A stretch of DNA of 64,000 nucleotides from Bacteroidales bacterium (GTDB taxonomy: Bacteria > Bacteroidota > Bacteroidia > Bacteroidales > P3): contig JAKSMQ010000006.1 in assembly GCA_024400565.1 (NCBI GenBank), positions 1-64,000 on the forward strand, read 5' to 3'. Positions 45,668-55,269 of this stretch are shown here, piece after piece. Every line of letters begins with the position of its first letter. Positions within the stretch are counted from its first letter, which is position 1. The notes below the pieces were generated by a model, which was not told the DNA's origin, did not search any database, and saw nothing but the letters and a program-made list of their open reading frames with translations. The translations under genes and the position numbers were made by a program.

Positions 45668-46885
45668 TTAGAAGTCTACTTCGGTATCATAGTAGCAGCA
45701 CTTGAGGAGGCGTTCCATCTCTTCTTGATTGGGCTGACGGGGGTTGGAACCTGTGCATGCGTCGCCGATAGCATTCTTTGCAATCTCGGGGAGACGCTCG
45801 AGGAATACGTTCTCGGGAACGAAACCATTCTCGCAAGGATAGCTGTCTGCACCATAGTTCTTGATGCAATGAGGAATACGGAGGTCGTCGTTCATCTGAC
45901 GGAGATACTTGATGAGAAGCTGAACCTTCTCTTCGTCGCTGTTACCACCAAGATGCATGAAATCAGCAATCTCACCATAACGCTTTAATGCCTCAGGGTT
46001 CTTGGCATTGTAAGCGATAACCTTGGGAAGATACATAGCGTTTGCAGCACCATGGATGATGTGAGCGCCAAAATCTGCAAAAGCAGCACCAGTCTTATGT
46101 GCCATGGAGTGAACAATACCGAGGAGCGCATTGGAGAATGCCATACCTGCGAGGCATTGTGCATTGTGCATGGATGCACGGCATTCCATATTGCCATTGT
46201 AAGATTTTACGAGGTCGCGCTGAATCATCTTAACAGCATGGAGAGCGAGAGGATCGGTATAGTCTGTGTGAGCAGTAGATACGTAAGCCTCAACAGCGTG
46301 GGTGATAGCATCCATACCGGTGTGGGCAACGAGTTTCTGAGGCATAGTCTCAGCGAGATCGGGGTCTACAATCGCTACATCGGGAGTGATCTGGAAGTCA
46401 GCGATGGGATATTTGATACCCTTGGAGTAGTCGGTAATGATAGAGAAAGCTGTTACTTCGGTTGCGGTACCGGAGGTGGAGCTGATAGCGCAGAAATGAG
46501 CCTTGTTGCGGAGCTCGGGGATGCCGAATACTACACACATCTGTTCGAAAGTGGTTTCGGGATATTCGTATTTAATCCACATTGCTTTTGCTGCATCGAT
46601 GGGGGAACCGCCACCAACGGCTACAATCCAGTCGGGCTGGAAGCGAAGCATAGCTTCAGCTCCCTTCATTACGGTTTCTACACTAGGATCGGGCTCGATG
46701 CCTTCGAAAAGTTCAACTTCCATACCAGCCTCTTTGAGGTTGTTGCAGATACGATCGAGGAAGCCGAATTTCTTCATTGAACCACCACCAACACAAACGA
46801 TAGCTCGTTTGCCTTTGAAAGTTTTAAGAGCATCGATAGCGCCTTTGCCATGATAAAGGTCGCGGGGAAGAGTGAATCTATTCAT
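45668..46885 (-). CDS. Iron-containing alcohol dehydrogenase
   Basis: The 405-residue protein belongs to the group III (Fe) alcohol dehydrogenases that reduce aldehydes or ketones with NAD(P)H. The nucleotide site is GGGSPIDAAKAMW. Metal-ligand segments are DPDLAETMP, the DAITHAVEAYVS helix and HSMAHKTGAAFADFGAHIIHG, with His residues at the expected spacing. It resembles butanol/1,3-propanediol dehydrogenases, but the substrate is not fixed by sequence. It has its own terminator. The 278-bp gap upstream shows no clear TAnnTTTG promoter and ends in the terminator at 47112-47135. Confidence 0.93.
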   Translation of the reverse strand: MNRFTLPRDLYHGKGAIDALKTFKGKRAIVCVGGGSMKKFGFLDRICNNLKEAGMEVELFEGIEPDPSVETVMKGAEAMLRFQPDWIVAVGGGSPIDAAKAMWIKYEYPETTFEQMCVVFGIPELRNKAHFCAISSTSGTATEVTAFSIITDYSKGIKYPIADFQITPDVAIVDPDLAETMPQKLVAHTGMDAITHAVEAYVSTAHTDYTDPLALHAVKMIQRDLVKSYNGNMECRASMHNAQCLAGMAFSNALLGIVHSMAHKTGAAFADFGAHIIHGAANAMYLPKVIAYNAKNPEALKRYGEIADFMHLGGNSDEEKVQLLIKYLRQMNDDLRIPHCIKNYGADSYPCENGFVPENVFLERLPEIAKNAIGDACTGSNPRQPNQEEMERLLKCCYYDTEVDF

Positions 46886-47103
46886 AGTGTTTATCTATTT
46901 TTTTTTAGGCTCTAGATGTTAAATATTGACTTGAAAAGAATGGAGCCTTCATTTCTTTAATTAAATAACTCCAATAGTTGAATATTATTGTGTAAATAGA
47001 TAAAAAAATATTGATTTATTTTTGTTCTTGCTGATAATGAGTGATGTAAATTATTGTGTTTTTGTTAAATTCTAGTATTTTCGATATATATATTCTTTTC
47101 TAT

Positions 47104-47135
47104 AAAAAAAAGAAGACACCTTAGTTGGTGTCTTC
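47104..47135 (-). terminator. Terminator of the small lipoprotein gene
   Basis: GAAGACACC (47112-47120) and GGTGTCTTC (47127-47135) form a perfect 9-bp stem with a 6-nt loop. A run of T follows on the minus strand. It lies 29 nt after the stop codon. Confidence 0.9.
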
Positions 47136-47163
47136 GTCTTTTGATTGAGTATTAAGGTGACTT

Positions 47164-47613
47164 TTATTGTCTGGTAAATTCCATTGGGTTAGAACCTCCT
47201 ATCCTAACATCCATTGTTGAAGGCGTTGTTATTTGGAAAGTGAAGTTGTATAGGCTGTTGCCACCTTCGTCTTTCACTATAATGTTTCCTTGACGATTCT
47301 GGGTGTTATAGGTATAATCCATTGGGTAGCTTTCTACATCAGCATAGTCTGTTTCTCCTTCAACCAAGAGCTCAAAATCCATCGAATAGGTCCCCTTGCT
47401 TTCTGATGTGAAGTTGAATGTCATCTTGTCTATCAGTTGGGCTTCGGCCGAACCGTCAGGAGCATTAAGTGTATCTATTTTTGTGTAACTCCATCGGGTG
47501 CCTGCAATGGTGGAGAGGTCTTCGTTATTGCTGTTTGTGTTATTCTCTTTCTGACATGAGAAAGTAGCAAATAAAGCTACAAGACTGAGTGTGATGGCGA
47601 ATAATCTTTTCAT
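47164..47613 (-). CDS. Small lipoprotein, lipocalin-like
   Basis: The 149-residue product starts MKRLFAITLSLVALFATFSC, a lipoprotein signal with lipidation at Cys20. The frame opens at 47646 but only this start gives the signal. A linker rich in Asn and Glu follows. The rest is beta-rich (AGTRWSYTKID, FNFTSESKGTYSMDF, NRQGNIIVKDEGGNSL), in the manner of small Bacteroidota lipocalin-like proteins. Function is unknown. It lies 55 nt downstream of tyrS and may share its transcript; a hairpin near 47628-47654 lies between them. Confidence 0.65.
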   Translation of the reverse strand: MKRLFAITLSLVALFATFSCQKENNTNSNNEDLSTIAGTRWSYTKIDTLNAPDGSAEAQLIDKMTFNFTSESKGTYSMDFELLVEGETDYADVESYPMDYTYNTQNRQGNIIVKDEGGNSLYNFTFQITTPSTMDVRIGGSNPMEFTRQ

Positions 47614-47668
47614 AGCGTTATCAGTTAGAAGAGAGGCGGACTTCATAGCCCGCCTTCTTTTTCAATAT

Positions 47669-48949
47669 TTAATCTTCTACGTTGACCAGATAGTAGTTCT
47701 TCTTACCTTTCTGCAGCAAGATGAGTCCTGAAGAGAGTTTATCCTTTTCGGTTACAAGGTAACCCTCGGATATCTTGGCTTTGTTGAGCGATACCGAGTT
47801 CTCTTTGAGAGCACGGCGAATCTCTCCTTTCGAAGCGAACATCTGCGTTTCGGTAGCAGCCAGTTCAATAATATCTATACCGTCCTTCAGCTTAGAAGCG
47901 GAGATAGTGAATTGGGGAACACCCTCAAAGACACTCATAAGAGTATCTTTGTCGAGAGCATTGAGCTGTTCGGTAGTACCCTTACCGAAAAGAAGTTCGG
48001 AGGCGGCTACAGCTGCCTCATATTCTTTCTCTGAATGTACACGGCAAGTGATGTCTTTAGCTAATGCTTTTTGAAGGATACGGCGTTCGGGGGCTTCTGC
48101 ATGCAGGCGTTCGAGTTCGGCTATTTCTTCCTCACTCAAAAGGGTGAAGATGCGGATGTATTTAGCTGTATCAACGTCGCTACAGTTCAGCCAGAACTGG
48201 TAGAACTTATAGGGCGAGGTCTTTTTGGGATCAAGCCATACATTACCGCCTTCGGTCTTACCGAATTTTGTACCATCGGCCTTGGTGATAAGAGGGCAGG
48301 TTAGAGCGAATGCTTCGCCGCCTTCCATTCGGCGGATGAGTTCTGTACCGGTAGTAATGTTACCCCATTGATCGCTACCACCCATCTGCAAGCGACAACC
48401 TTTGGTGCGATAGAGGGTCAGGAAGTCGAATCCCTGGAGTAGCTGATAGCTGAACTCGGTAAAGGAGATGCCAGTTTCCATACGCTTCTTGACGCTATCC
48501 TTGGTCATCATATAGTTGACGGTAATATGCTTACCGATGTCTCGGATGAAGTCAAGGAAAAGATAGTCCTTCATCCAGTCGTAGTTGTTCAGGATTTCTG
48601 CATGATTATCCTTTGAATCGTCAAAGTCTAGGAATTTCTCCAACTGCTGACGGATGCAACTTACGTTGTGCTGGATTTCTTCAACGGTAAGAAGCTTACG
48701 TTCGGCAGCTTTAAAAGAAGGGTCACCGATCATTCCTGTTGCGCCACCCACTACGGCCAGAGGTTTGTGACCAGCCATCTGGAGATGTTTGAGGAGCATA
48801 ATAGAAACAAGGTGTCCGATATGGAGGGAGTCGGCGGTGGGGTCAATACCGACATAAGCCGTTGTCATCTCTTTGTTGAGCTGTTCTTCTGTGCCGGGCA
48901 TCATGTCATGGATCATTCCACGCCATTTGAGTTCTTGTACTAGGTTCAT
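47669..48949 (-). CDS. tyrS: Tyrosyl-tRNA synthetase
   Basis: TyrS charges tRNA-Tyr. The 426-residue class I synthetase has the HIGH motif in [10 protein letters not shown], the tyrosine pocket (QLLQGFDFL), the KMSKS equivalent KFGKT in TKFGKTEGG, and a C-terminal S4 RNA-binding domain (about 360-420). Length is normal. A strong terminator of the upstream T9SS cargo gene lies between 48998 and 49036, so tyrS has its own promoter, though no TAnnTTTG box is evident in that short gap. Confidence 0.97.
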   Translation of the reverse strand: MNLVQELKWRGMIHDMMPGTEEQLNKEMTTAYVGIDPTADSLHIGHLVSIMLLKHLQMAGHKPLAVVGGATGMIGDPSFKAAERKLLTVEEIQHNVSCIRQQLEKFLDFDDSKDNHAEILNNYDWMKDYLFLDFIRDIGKHITVNYMMTKDSVKKRMETGISFTEFSYQLLQGFDFLTLYRTKGCRLQMGGSDQWGNITTGTELIRRMEGGEAFALTCPLITKADGTKFGKTEGGNVWLDPKKTSPYKFYQFWLNCSDVDTAKYIRIFTLLSEEEIAELERLHAEAPERRILQKALAKDITCRVHSEKEYEAAVAASELLFGKGTTEQLNALDKDTLMSVFEGVPQFTISASKLKDGIDIIELAATETQMFASKGEIRRALKENSVSLNKAKISEGYLVTEKDKLSSGLILLQKGKKNYYLVNVED

Positions 48950-48997
48950 CGTGTGATGTTGTTAGATATAATTAATTATTGCTTATACCTTATAATA

Positions 48998-49036
48998 AAA
49001 AAGAGGTACGGTTGCGTTTGCAGCCAGTACCTCTTT
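48998..49036 (-). terminator. Terminator of the T9SS cargo gene
   Basis: AAAAGAGGTAC (48998-49008) pairs with its complement at 49026-49036, with additional pairs in the loop. It lies just past the stop codon and is followed by T on the minus strand. Confidence 0.88.
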
Positions 49037-49052
49037 TATTATCTAATTAATA

Positions 49053-52000
49053 TTAGCGTACGATAAGCTTGGAAGTGGCTGCTTTGCTTCCGATGTTTAC
49101 GTTAACGAGATACATTCCATGACGGAAGTTCTGGGTGTTGAGTTTGTAAACGCGGTTGCCTTCGCTGATGCGACCAAGATTTTCGGTGTAAACGAGCTTG
49201 CCATTGATGTCGTAAACGTTGATGGTTGCGTTGCCACCTTCAACAACGGTCATGTCAATGTTAGCATAGTTGGTAGCAGGGTTGGGGAAAATGGAGATGC
49301 TGTTGAGACCATTGTCAACGGTGGTGATGCCTGCGAAATCTTCGCTGTCAACAACTTCGTTTACGGTATCGGTTACATATTCCATATTCATGAATACGCC
49401 ACGGCCATAGGTACCGAAGTAGATAGCGCCGGGGAATTTGGTCTTAGCAAAAATGTGACGTTCCTCGTTGATACCGCTGTGGGTGGTGTATCTTACGGTG
49501 GGGAGAGATTTGGTCTGCTGACGGATGGAGGTTACAGGAACACCTGCAAATTCGCCATAAGCATTCCATTCGTTATAGGAACCTGCGTTAGCTACGAATA
49601 CGCCATTGTCGGTACCAACCATAATGTTGCCGGTGGTCATTTCAACAAGTGCGCTATAGATAGCACGGCCACCTTCTACGGTCTTAGCGGTAACGGTACG
49701 GGTAGCAGGATTGTTAGCGTTGTTGATGATGTAGAGGTTGGGGGTGTTGGCGTCGTTGCCGCCGAGAGCTACAACAACCATGTCCTTGCCTTCGCGAGGA
49801 TCAACTGCGATGCAGGTGATGGGGCGGTTGATGCGATAGTTTGCGCCATTGAAGAAGATGGTGTCGATGGTGGTGATACGAGGCATACCTTCATAGATAC
49901 CTTCCCAGTTGATAACGTCGGTGTTGGTAGGATCGTTGAGGTTGCAAGCGTTGATGTTAGCTACGCGGAGCATATAGTGCTGTTCGCCGAGGGTGTCGAT
50001 TACCTCGAAAAAGATAGCGTCGCCATTGTTGCTGGGAGCAAGCTGACCGGTAGTTTCATATTTCTTACCTGCGCCACCCATGGTCTTGTAGAGTTCGTAC
50101 CAGTAGAGTTTGGAACTTACAGGAGCGGAACGGTCGCCGGTGCAGAGTTTGGAGTAGTCGGAGGGAGCAAGACATACGCGGATGCAGCCCTGGTTGGTAG
50201 CCTTCTTAGCAGAGAGGAAGAGACGTGCAGCGAGGGGATTGTGAGCGCTGTGGGTAAGGTTGTCACCAAGTTTGAAATCGTTGGTGAAGGTGTAGAGGAA
50301 AGGATAACCGAAGTGAGCCTTGGAACCTACGTAGATCTGGTCGCCGGCCTTAACCTGGAAGTTGGCTGCACAATTTGCATAAGCGGTATCTTTGAAGCTG
50401 ATCTCAACGCCGTTGCGGATGATAGTACCAAGGGTATCGATGTTGAAAGTAACGGAGTCAAAGCCCTGATTGTTGGTGGTCTCGAAGAGAGCCATGTTGG
50501 CGATGTCGTTAGCATAGCCGAGGCTGGTACCTACAAAGTTGGTATCGTAGGTCCAGGTCTGGGTGTTGGTGTAGTTGTTGTAGTCGTCATAAGCACGGCC
50601 ATAAGCAGCTACGGGGAGGGTACCCTGGCTGGTCATGTGGATGTTAGCGGTACCGTTGCTGGAGAAGAAGAGACCGCGACGTACGGAAGGAGCAACCTGT
50701 TCGAACATGGAAGCTTCTACCTGACCGCCATTGCCCATCCAGTAGATGTTTGCAAGGTGGTTGCGGGTGCTGCCGTGATCGTACCAGGTGTCGTTTTCGT
50801 TACCATTGTAATGGTCGTGACGGCTCTGGATGAAGGGACAGGAGTTGTCCATTGCACCACCGAGAATGGAACCGTCGGGAGCAATAGCGATGCCGTTGTA
50901 CTGAACGGTGTTGAAGCCCTGGTTCATAGCGTGGAAGTAGAAGAGATCGTAGGTGGTCTTGAAGATACCGCCGTCGGTAGCGATGTAGTAAGTCCAGGTG
51001 GTGTCGCCGCCTTCAGCAATCTCGGGAACGGGAAGAATCTCGTGGATACCGCTGTGAACGAAGATGGGGCTGGGGTAAACATTCTCCATGTAGTTGAATG
51101 CGCCGAGGTAATCCTCAGAATAGGAAGCCATGGTCCACTGGTAGAGAGAGTTCTCTACATAACCCTGGCCTTCCCAGATGGTAGCACCACCGATGATGAT
51201 GCGCTTGTGGTTCTGGGGATCAACGGTAATGGTGTTGTTGTGCCAGCCGTTGTTGTCAGCGGTGAAGGGGGTAGTGGTGGGAGGGGTGAGTTTTGTCCAC
51301 TGCTGCTGGTTGTGAGTGAGATAAACGCCCTCGAGGAGGCCGTCCTTCTTGGCAACCATAGCGTAGAGATAGGTCTTGTCACTCTTTGCAGCAGCAAGCT
51401 CAATGCGGAGAGCGTCGCCACCGAAAGCGGGGCAAGAGGAGCTGATGTCGCTGTAGGAAGCGTTACCGCTGGTTACGTTGCTGATTTTGTAGAGATGGCT
51501 GCCGGAGGTAAAGAATGCCATGTTGTCGCCGCTTACGATTTCGATATCCTGAACGGGACCTGCAAATACCTGAGTGGGGGTGCCCCAAGCTGCGCCATTG
51601 CTAACAGCCCAGCGATAGAGACCCTGGTTGGTAGCAGCGTAGAAATGGAGGGTGTTGTTGCGATAGAGGAAAGCCAGGCGGTTGATGTGCTTCCAGGTCT
51701 GGGTGCCGCTAACGAGTTCGAAAGAGTTGTTTGCGGGATTGAAACGGAAGAGACCGCGGCCATCGGGAACGATGAGAGAAGAGTTTGCATTCTCGCCCAC
51801 AGCCATGCCTTCGCCGGTAGCTATGTAAATCATATTGTCGTTAGGAGTCTGAACCATATGACTGATGGGGAGTGTTACCTGCTTGCCTTGAGCGTCCTGG
51901 TAGGGAACGAACTCCCATGAGGATGCGCCGTTGCTCCATTTGTAGAGACCACCGGCTACGCCACCGGCAAAGAGGGTTTTGTGTTGAGGGTCGCTCTGGT

Positions 52001-52157
52001 CTGCAATAATTGCACGAACACGGCCACCAATGTTGTCGGGTCCGATTTCAATGAGCTGGTTGGACTCGAAGTTAGCCTTTGTCTGGGCGCTGGAAATGCC
52101 AGCGGTACCCACAAAAGCGGCAAGAATTAAGCCAAATAGTACCTTTTTGCTTTTCAT
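49053..52157 (-). CDS. T9SS cargo: beta-propeller-like protein with type A sorting domain
   Basis: The 1034-residue secreted protein has a signal peptide (MKSKKVLFGLILAAFVGTAGISSAQ). Repeated propeller-like units follow, such as DPQHKTLFAGGVAGGLYKWS and PKDGLLEGVYLTHN-type blades, as in sortilin/BNR-repeat glycosyl hydrolases. The end is a C-terminal sorting domain of about 75 residues: ISIFPNPATNYANIDM, INVYDINGKLVY, GMYLVNV and terminal KLIV. T9SS exports such proteins, and PorT cuts across the same pathway at 8981. The substrate is unknown. A promoter lies at 52242-52211. Confidence 0.9.
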   Translation of the reverse strand: MKSKKVLFGLILAAFVGTAGISSAQTKANFESNQLIEIGPDNIGGRVRAIIADQSDPQHKTLFAGGVAGGLYKWSNGASSWEFVPYQDAQGKQVTLPISHMVQTPNDNMIYIATGEGMAVGENANSSLIVPDGRGLFRFNPANNSFELVSGTQTWKHINRLAFLYRNNTLHFYAATNQGLYRWAVSNGAAWGTPTQVFAGPVQDIEIVSGDNMAFFTSGSHLYKISNVTSGNASYSDISSSCPAFGGDALRIELAAAKSDKTYLYAMVAKKDGLLEGVYLTHNQQQWTKLTPPTTTPFTADNNGWHNNTITVDPQNHKRIIIGGATIWEGQGYVENSLYQWTMASYSEDYLGAFNYMENVYPSPIFVHSGIHEILPVPEIAEGGDTTWTYYIATDGGIFKTTYDLFYFHAMNQGFNTVQYNGIAIAPDGSILGGAMDNSCPFIQSRHDHYNGNENDTWYDHGSTRNHLANIYWMGNGGQVEASMFEQVAPSVRRGLFFSSNGTANIHMTSQGTLPVAAYGRAYDDYNNYTNTQTWTYDTNFVGTSLGYANDIANMALFETTNNQGFDSVTFNIDTLGTIIRNGVEISFKDTAYANCAANFQVKAGDQIYVGSKAHFGYPFLYTFTNDFKLGDNLTHSAHNPLAARLFLSAKKATNQGCIRVCLAPSDYSKLCTGDRSAPVSSKLYWYELYKTMGGAGKKYETTGQLAPSNNGDAIFFEVIDTLGEQHYMLRVANINACNLNDPTNTDVINWEGIYEGMPRITTIDTIFFNGANYRINRPITCIAVDPREGKDMVVVALGGNDANTPNLYIINNANNPATRTVTAKTVEGGRAIYSALVEMTTGNIMVGTDNGVFVANAGSYNEWNAYGEFAGVPVTSIRQQTKSLPTVRYTTHSGINEERHIFAKTKFPGAIYFGTYGRGVFMNMEYVTDTVNEVVDSEDFAGITTVDNGLNSISIFPNPATNYANIDMTVVEGGNATINVYDINGKLVYTENLGRISEGNRVYKLNTQNFRHGMYLVNVNIGSKAATSKLIVR

Positions 52158-52210
52158 AAGTGTTTTATAATTAATTAGATATTTAGTTTCTTTGAGTGAA
52201 TTTTAGACTA

Positions 52211-52242
52211 CAAAGATACGTCTTTTTTTTCAATCGACCAAA
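52211..52242 (-). promoter_or_regulatory. Promoter of the T9SS cargo gene
   Basis: On the minus strand TTTG (52242-52239) precedes TATCTTTG (52218-52211) by 20 nt. A second TTG lies 12 nt upstream of the -7 box (52233-52231). Confidence 0.72.
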
Positions 52243-52293
52243 TTTATTTTATAATTTATTCTATTAGATTTGTTGTTGAGGGCAGAATAAGGT

Positions 52294-52339
52294 CTGATTC
52301 TCCTGTCCTGATGGGCGGGTAGGGGAGGAGTGGAATCAG
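52294..52339. repeat. Imperfect palindrome upstream of the T9SS cargo promoter
   Basis: CTGATTC (52294-52300) and GAATCAG (52333-52339) enclose TCCT and AGGA segments that can also pair. It lies outside the transcribed region. Function unknown. Confidence 0.45.
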
Positions 52340-52791
52340 GTATGTCCTGTTCTTTGTAATGGCTTCTCAATTTATGTGCAATAATACTTCTTTTATCTAA
52401 GATTGAATTTTGGAGATAATTCTATTGTTCTTTCAGTTGTTGGATTTGATAATGTTTGTATTTGCCTGTTAAATAAACTAAAATATCATGTTTTTGATAG
52501 ATGTTAATATTTGTTATCTTTCAGAAATGAATCGTTATTCAAAATGCACAATATGGACTCAAATTTAAGAGATGAGCAGATGTGTTGTTTTATCCTTAAT
52601 TGGGCAATCGCATAAAGGTTTGTCTGATAAATGATATTTGCCTGTTATTTGTCTGTAAATCTGTTTGAAAGCATAACGATTCCGAGGAAATCCTAATTCT
52701 TTCCTTGGCTTGACAGGCATTAAGACTCTGTATAGACAGCACATAGCCTCCACGAATCGTCGGTCTGGAGCTGGTTGTCGTGTGTTAGAGT

Positions 52792-52861
52792 GGACGCTAG
52801 GTGGACGCTATATGGACGCTAGGTGGACTCTATATGGAGCCTATGTGGACTTTATGTGGAG
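52792..52861. repeat. Seven-unit 11-bp GGAC array (copy 3)
   Basis: GGA occurs at 52792, 52803, 52814, 52825, 52836, 52847 and 52858, exactly 11 bp apart. The units are close to TGGACGCTAGG and TGGACTCTATA, like the GGAC arrays at 12571-12654 and 45458-45510. The GGCC part is missing here. The remainder of the 52158-53348 gap is AT-rich with a promoter at 53050 and no credible gene. Confidence 0.88.
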
Positions 52862-53049
52862 TTTATAAAAGATCGGAAATCGGAAGATTAATTTTGACCG
52901 TTCCGAATGTGAATTTCTGTTTTTTTTAGGGTTCCCAAATCCTATTATTGGGGGGTAGAATTGTTATTGCCGTATTATTTCTCTTGCTTTTAATGAATGG
53001 AAGATGAATCTGTTAAGAACATAGCTTGTGTTAAATATATATACGGGTG

Positions 53050-53081
53050 TTGCGCATGTGAGAATATTTTATTATTTTTGC
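53050..53081 (+). promoter_or_regulatory. Promoter of the moxR-bat operon
   Basis: TTG at 53050-53052 is 20 nt upstream of TATTTTTG at 53073-53080. This is the canonical spacing. The transcript would begin near 53087 and carry a leader of about 260 nt before moxR. Confidence 0.68.
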
Positions 53082-53348
53082 AATTCTTTTGAGCAAGAGT
53101 CTGCGCTCCGATTGAGTAGAAAGATAACATGTCTTTTCTTTTCTTTCGAGATGTTATAGGAGGCCGGTTGCGAAAGGATGCCGAATCGTTTCAAACAGCC
53201 TGATTCTATACCGAATAGTGATTCTTGCTTCGGCTCCATTAGTTAAACCGACTCTAAAAGTATGTTAAAGGCACAATAAGCCACAACCGGATGTCGTTAC
53301 TTAAGGGCAAATTTGATAAATGCAATTAAATAGAGAATTTATAAATAT

Positions 53349-54344
53349 ATGAACGAACAGGTTAACATTCAAGAACTGAACGAGCGTATTGAACGCGAAA
53401 GCGCTTTTATTGATGCACTCAATATGGAGATGCGCAAAAATATTGTTGGTCAGAAGCACATGATTGACAGCCTTATGATAGGCCTTCTCAGCAATGGCCA
53501 CGTGCTTCTCGAAGGTGTACCAGGTTTGGCCAAGACCCTTACCATTACCACCCTTGCCAAAGCTATCGACGCTAAGTTCAGCCGTATCCAGTTTACTCCC
53601 GACCTCCTTCCGGCCGATCTTATCGGTACGATGATCTATAGCCAGAAGAACGAGACCTTCCAGGTAAAGAAAGGCCCCATCTTCTCCAATTTTATTCTTG
53701 CTGATGAGATTAACCGTGCTCCTGCCAAGGTGCAGAGTGCACTTCTCGAGGCTATGCAGGAACGTCAGGTAACCATCGGCGACACTACCTTTAAGCTTGA
53801 GGAACCTTTCCTCGTTATGGCAACCCAGAATCCCATCGAGCAGGAGGGAACCTATCCTCTGCCCGAGGCACAGGTTGACCGTTTCATGCTCAAGTGTGTC
53901 ATCTCCTATCCAAAAAAAGAGGAAGAACGTACCATTCTCCACCAGAGTCTTCACGAGGGATTCTCCCAGCAGACCGCCATGCTCAAGCCTGCCGATATCC
54001 TCAAGGCACGCCAGCTGGTACGCGAAGTCTACATGGACGAGAAGATTGAGAACTACATTACAGACATCATCTTCGCTACCCGTTTCCCCGAGCAGTATGG
54101 TCTCGAGCGTCTGCGTCCCCTCATCAGCTATGGCTCCTCTCCCCGTGGAAGCATCTCGTTGGCCATCGCCTCCAAGGCCTATGCCTTCATGAAGCGTCGC
54201 GGTTATGTTATCCCCGAAGACGTTCGCGCCATTGCCATGGATGTGCTCCGCCACCGTATCGGTCTCACCTACGAGGCAGAGGCAGAAAACATCTCATCCG
54301 AAGAGATGGTTAACGAAATCCTCAACCGCGTTGATGTTCCCTAA
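53349..54344 (+). CDS. moxR: MoxR-family AAA ATPase (Bat operon)
   Basis: The 331-residue ATPase has Walker A GVPGLAKT at 56-63, Walker B ILADEIN, the signature [22 protein letters not shown] and the C-terminal helical lid. It is the classical first gene of the aerotolerance operon, preceding DUF58 and the Bat proteins. MoxR proteins are thought to act as chaperones that fold or load partner proteins with von Willebrand A domains, fitting the two such genes downstream. About 55 nt separate it from the DUF58 gene. It has a long leader from the promoter at 53050. Confidence 0.96.
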   Translation: MNEQVNIQELNERIERESAFIDALNMEMRKNIVGQKHMIDSLMIGLLSNGHVLLEGVPGLAKTLTITTLAKAIDAKFSRIQFTPDLLPADLIGTMIYSQKNETFQVKKGPIFSNFILADEINRAPAKVQSALLEAMQERQVTIGDTTFKLEEPFLVMATQNPIEQEGTYPLPEAQVDRFMLKCVISYPKKEEERTILHQSLHEGFSQQTAMLKPADILKARQLVREVYMDEKIENYITDIIFATRFPEQYGLERLRPLISYGSSPRGSISLAIASKAYAFMKRRGYVIPEDVRAIAMDVLRHRIGLTYEAEAENISSEEMVNEILNRVDVP

Positions 54345-54399
54345 TAGAGGGCGGAAAGTAAAAATCATTCTTTAATCCACTTTCAATTTCATTAATCAA

Positions 54400-55269
54400 T
54401 TGATTACTGAGACAGACATAATAAAGCGCGTTCGCAAAATTGAGATTCGAGCCAAAGGTCTTTCGCGTCAACTCTTCAGCGGCGAATACCATAGCGCCTT
54501 CAAGGGTCGCGGTATGGCTTTCAGCGAAGTCCGCGAGTACCAGTATGGCGACGATGTACGCTCTATTGACTGGAATGTGACCGCCCGACTCAATCATCCC
54601 TATGTCAAGGTGTTTGAAGAAGAACGCGAACTAACGGTAATGCTCCTTGTCGACGTGAGCGGAAGCAATTCTTTCGGCAGCCGTCAGCAACTCAAGCGCG
54701 ATCTGGTAGCCGAGGTGGCCGCAACCATCGCTTTCAGCGCCATCTCCAACAACGACAAGGTGGGTGTGATACTCTTCAGCGACCAGATAGAGAAATTCAT
54801 TCCTCCCAAGAAAGGCAGCACCCATATTCTGCGAATCATCCGCGAGCTCATTACCTTTGAACCCACCAGCCGTGGAACCGATATCGGTCTTGCCTTGAAG
54901 CATCTCACCAATGTTATCAAGAAACGCAGCACGGCTTTCCTGCTTAGCGACCTTCAGGGACCTACTTTCGAAGAGGGACTCAAGATTGCCGGCCGCAAGC
55001 ACGACTTGAGCGTTATCCGGATTGCCGACCGTCGCGAGCAGGTTCTGACCGATATAGGTCTTGTTCAGATGCGCGACGCAGAAACCGGCAAGACAATGTG
55101 GGTGGATACCTCCTCGTCAAAGATGCGTTATGCCTTCGAGCGTCATCGTGTCCTCGAGGCTCAGCATCTCGATGTGCTGTTGCAGAAATATGGAGTTGAC
55201 CATGTCGACATCCAGACTGGCGACGATTTTGCCCGCCAGCTTATCAAACTATTTAAAATGCGCCAATGA
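54400..55269 (+). CDS. DUF58/VWA-like protein of the Bat operon
   Basis: The 289-residue protein has the DUF58 signature HSAFKGRGMAFSEVREYQYGDDVRSIDWNVTAR near 31-63 in several linked blocks. A von Willebrand A-like core follows with an intact metal site D85-x-S87-x-S89 in DVSGSNS. It starts with TTG; the N-terminus after it (ITETDIIKRVRKIEIR) is the conserved family start, so this is a real start and not truncation. It overlaps the next gene by 4 nt. The family partners with MoxR in Bat-type complexes. Confidence 0.92.
   Translation: MITETDIIKRVRKIEIRAKGLSRQLFSGEYHSAFKGRGMAFSEVREYQYGDDVRSIDWNVTARLNHPYVKVFEEERELTVMLLVDVSGSNSFGSRQQLKRDLVAEVAATIAFSAISNNDKVGVILFSDQIEKFIPPKKGSTHILRIIRELITFEPTSRGTDIGLALKHLTNVIKKRSTAFLLSDLQGPTFEEGLKIAGRKHDLSVIRIADRREQVLTDIGLVQMRDAETGKTMWVDTSSSKMRYAFERHRVLEAQHLDVLLQKYGVDHVDIQTGDDFARQLIKLFKMRQ

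Noticed and set aside
47628..47654. Hairpin between tyrS and the small lipoprotein as a tyrS terminator
   Set aside because: On the minus strand no T run follows the stem, so termination there is not supported; it may only be an internal hairpin.
49119..51920. A 933-residue open frame opposite the T9SS cargo gene
   Set aside because: It is antisense to a gene with a signal peptide and sorting domain. Its composition is valine- and glycine-rich as expected from the reverse of the real codons. No domain is recognisable.
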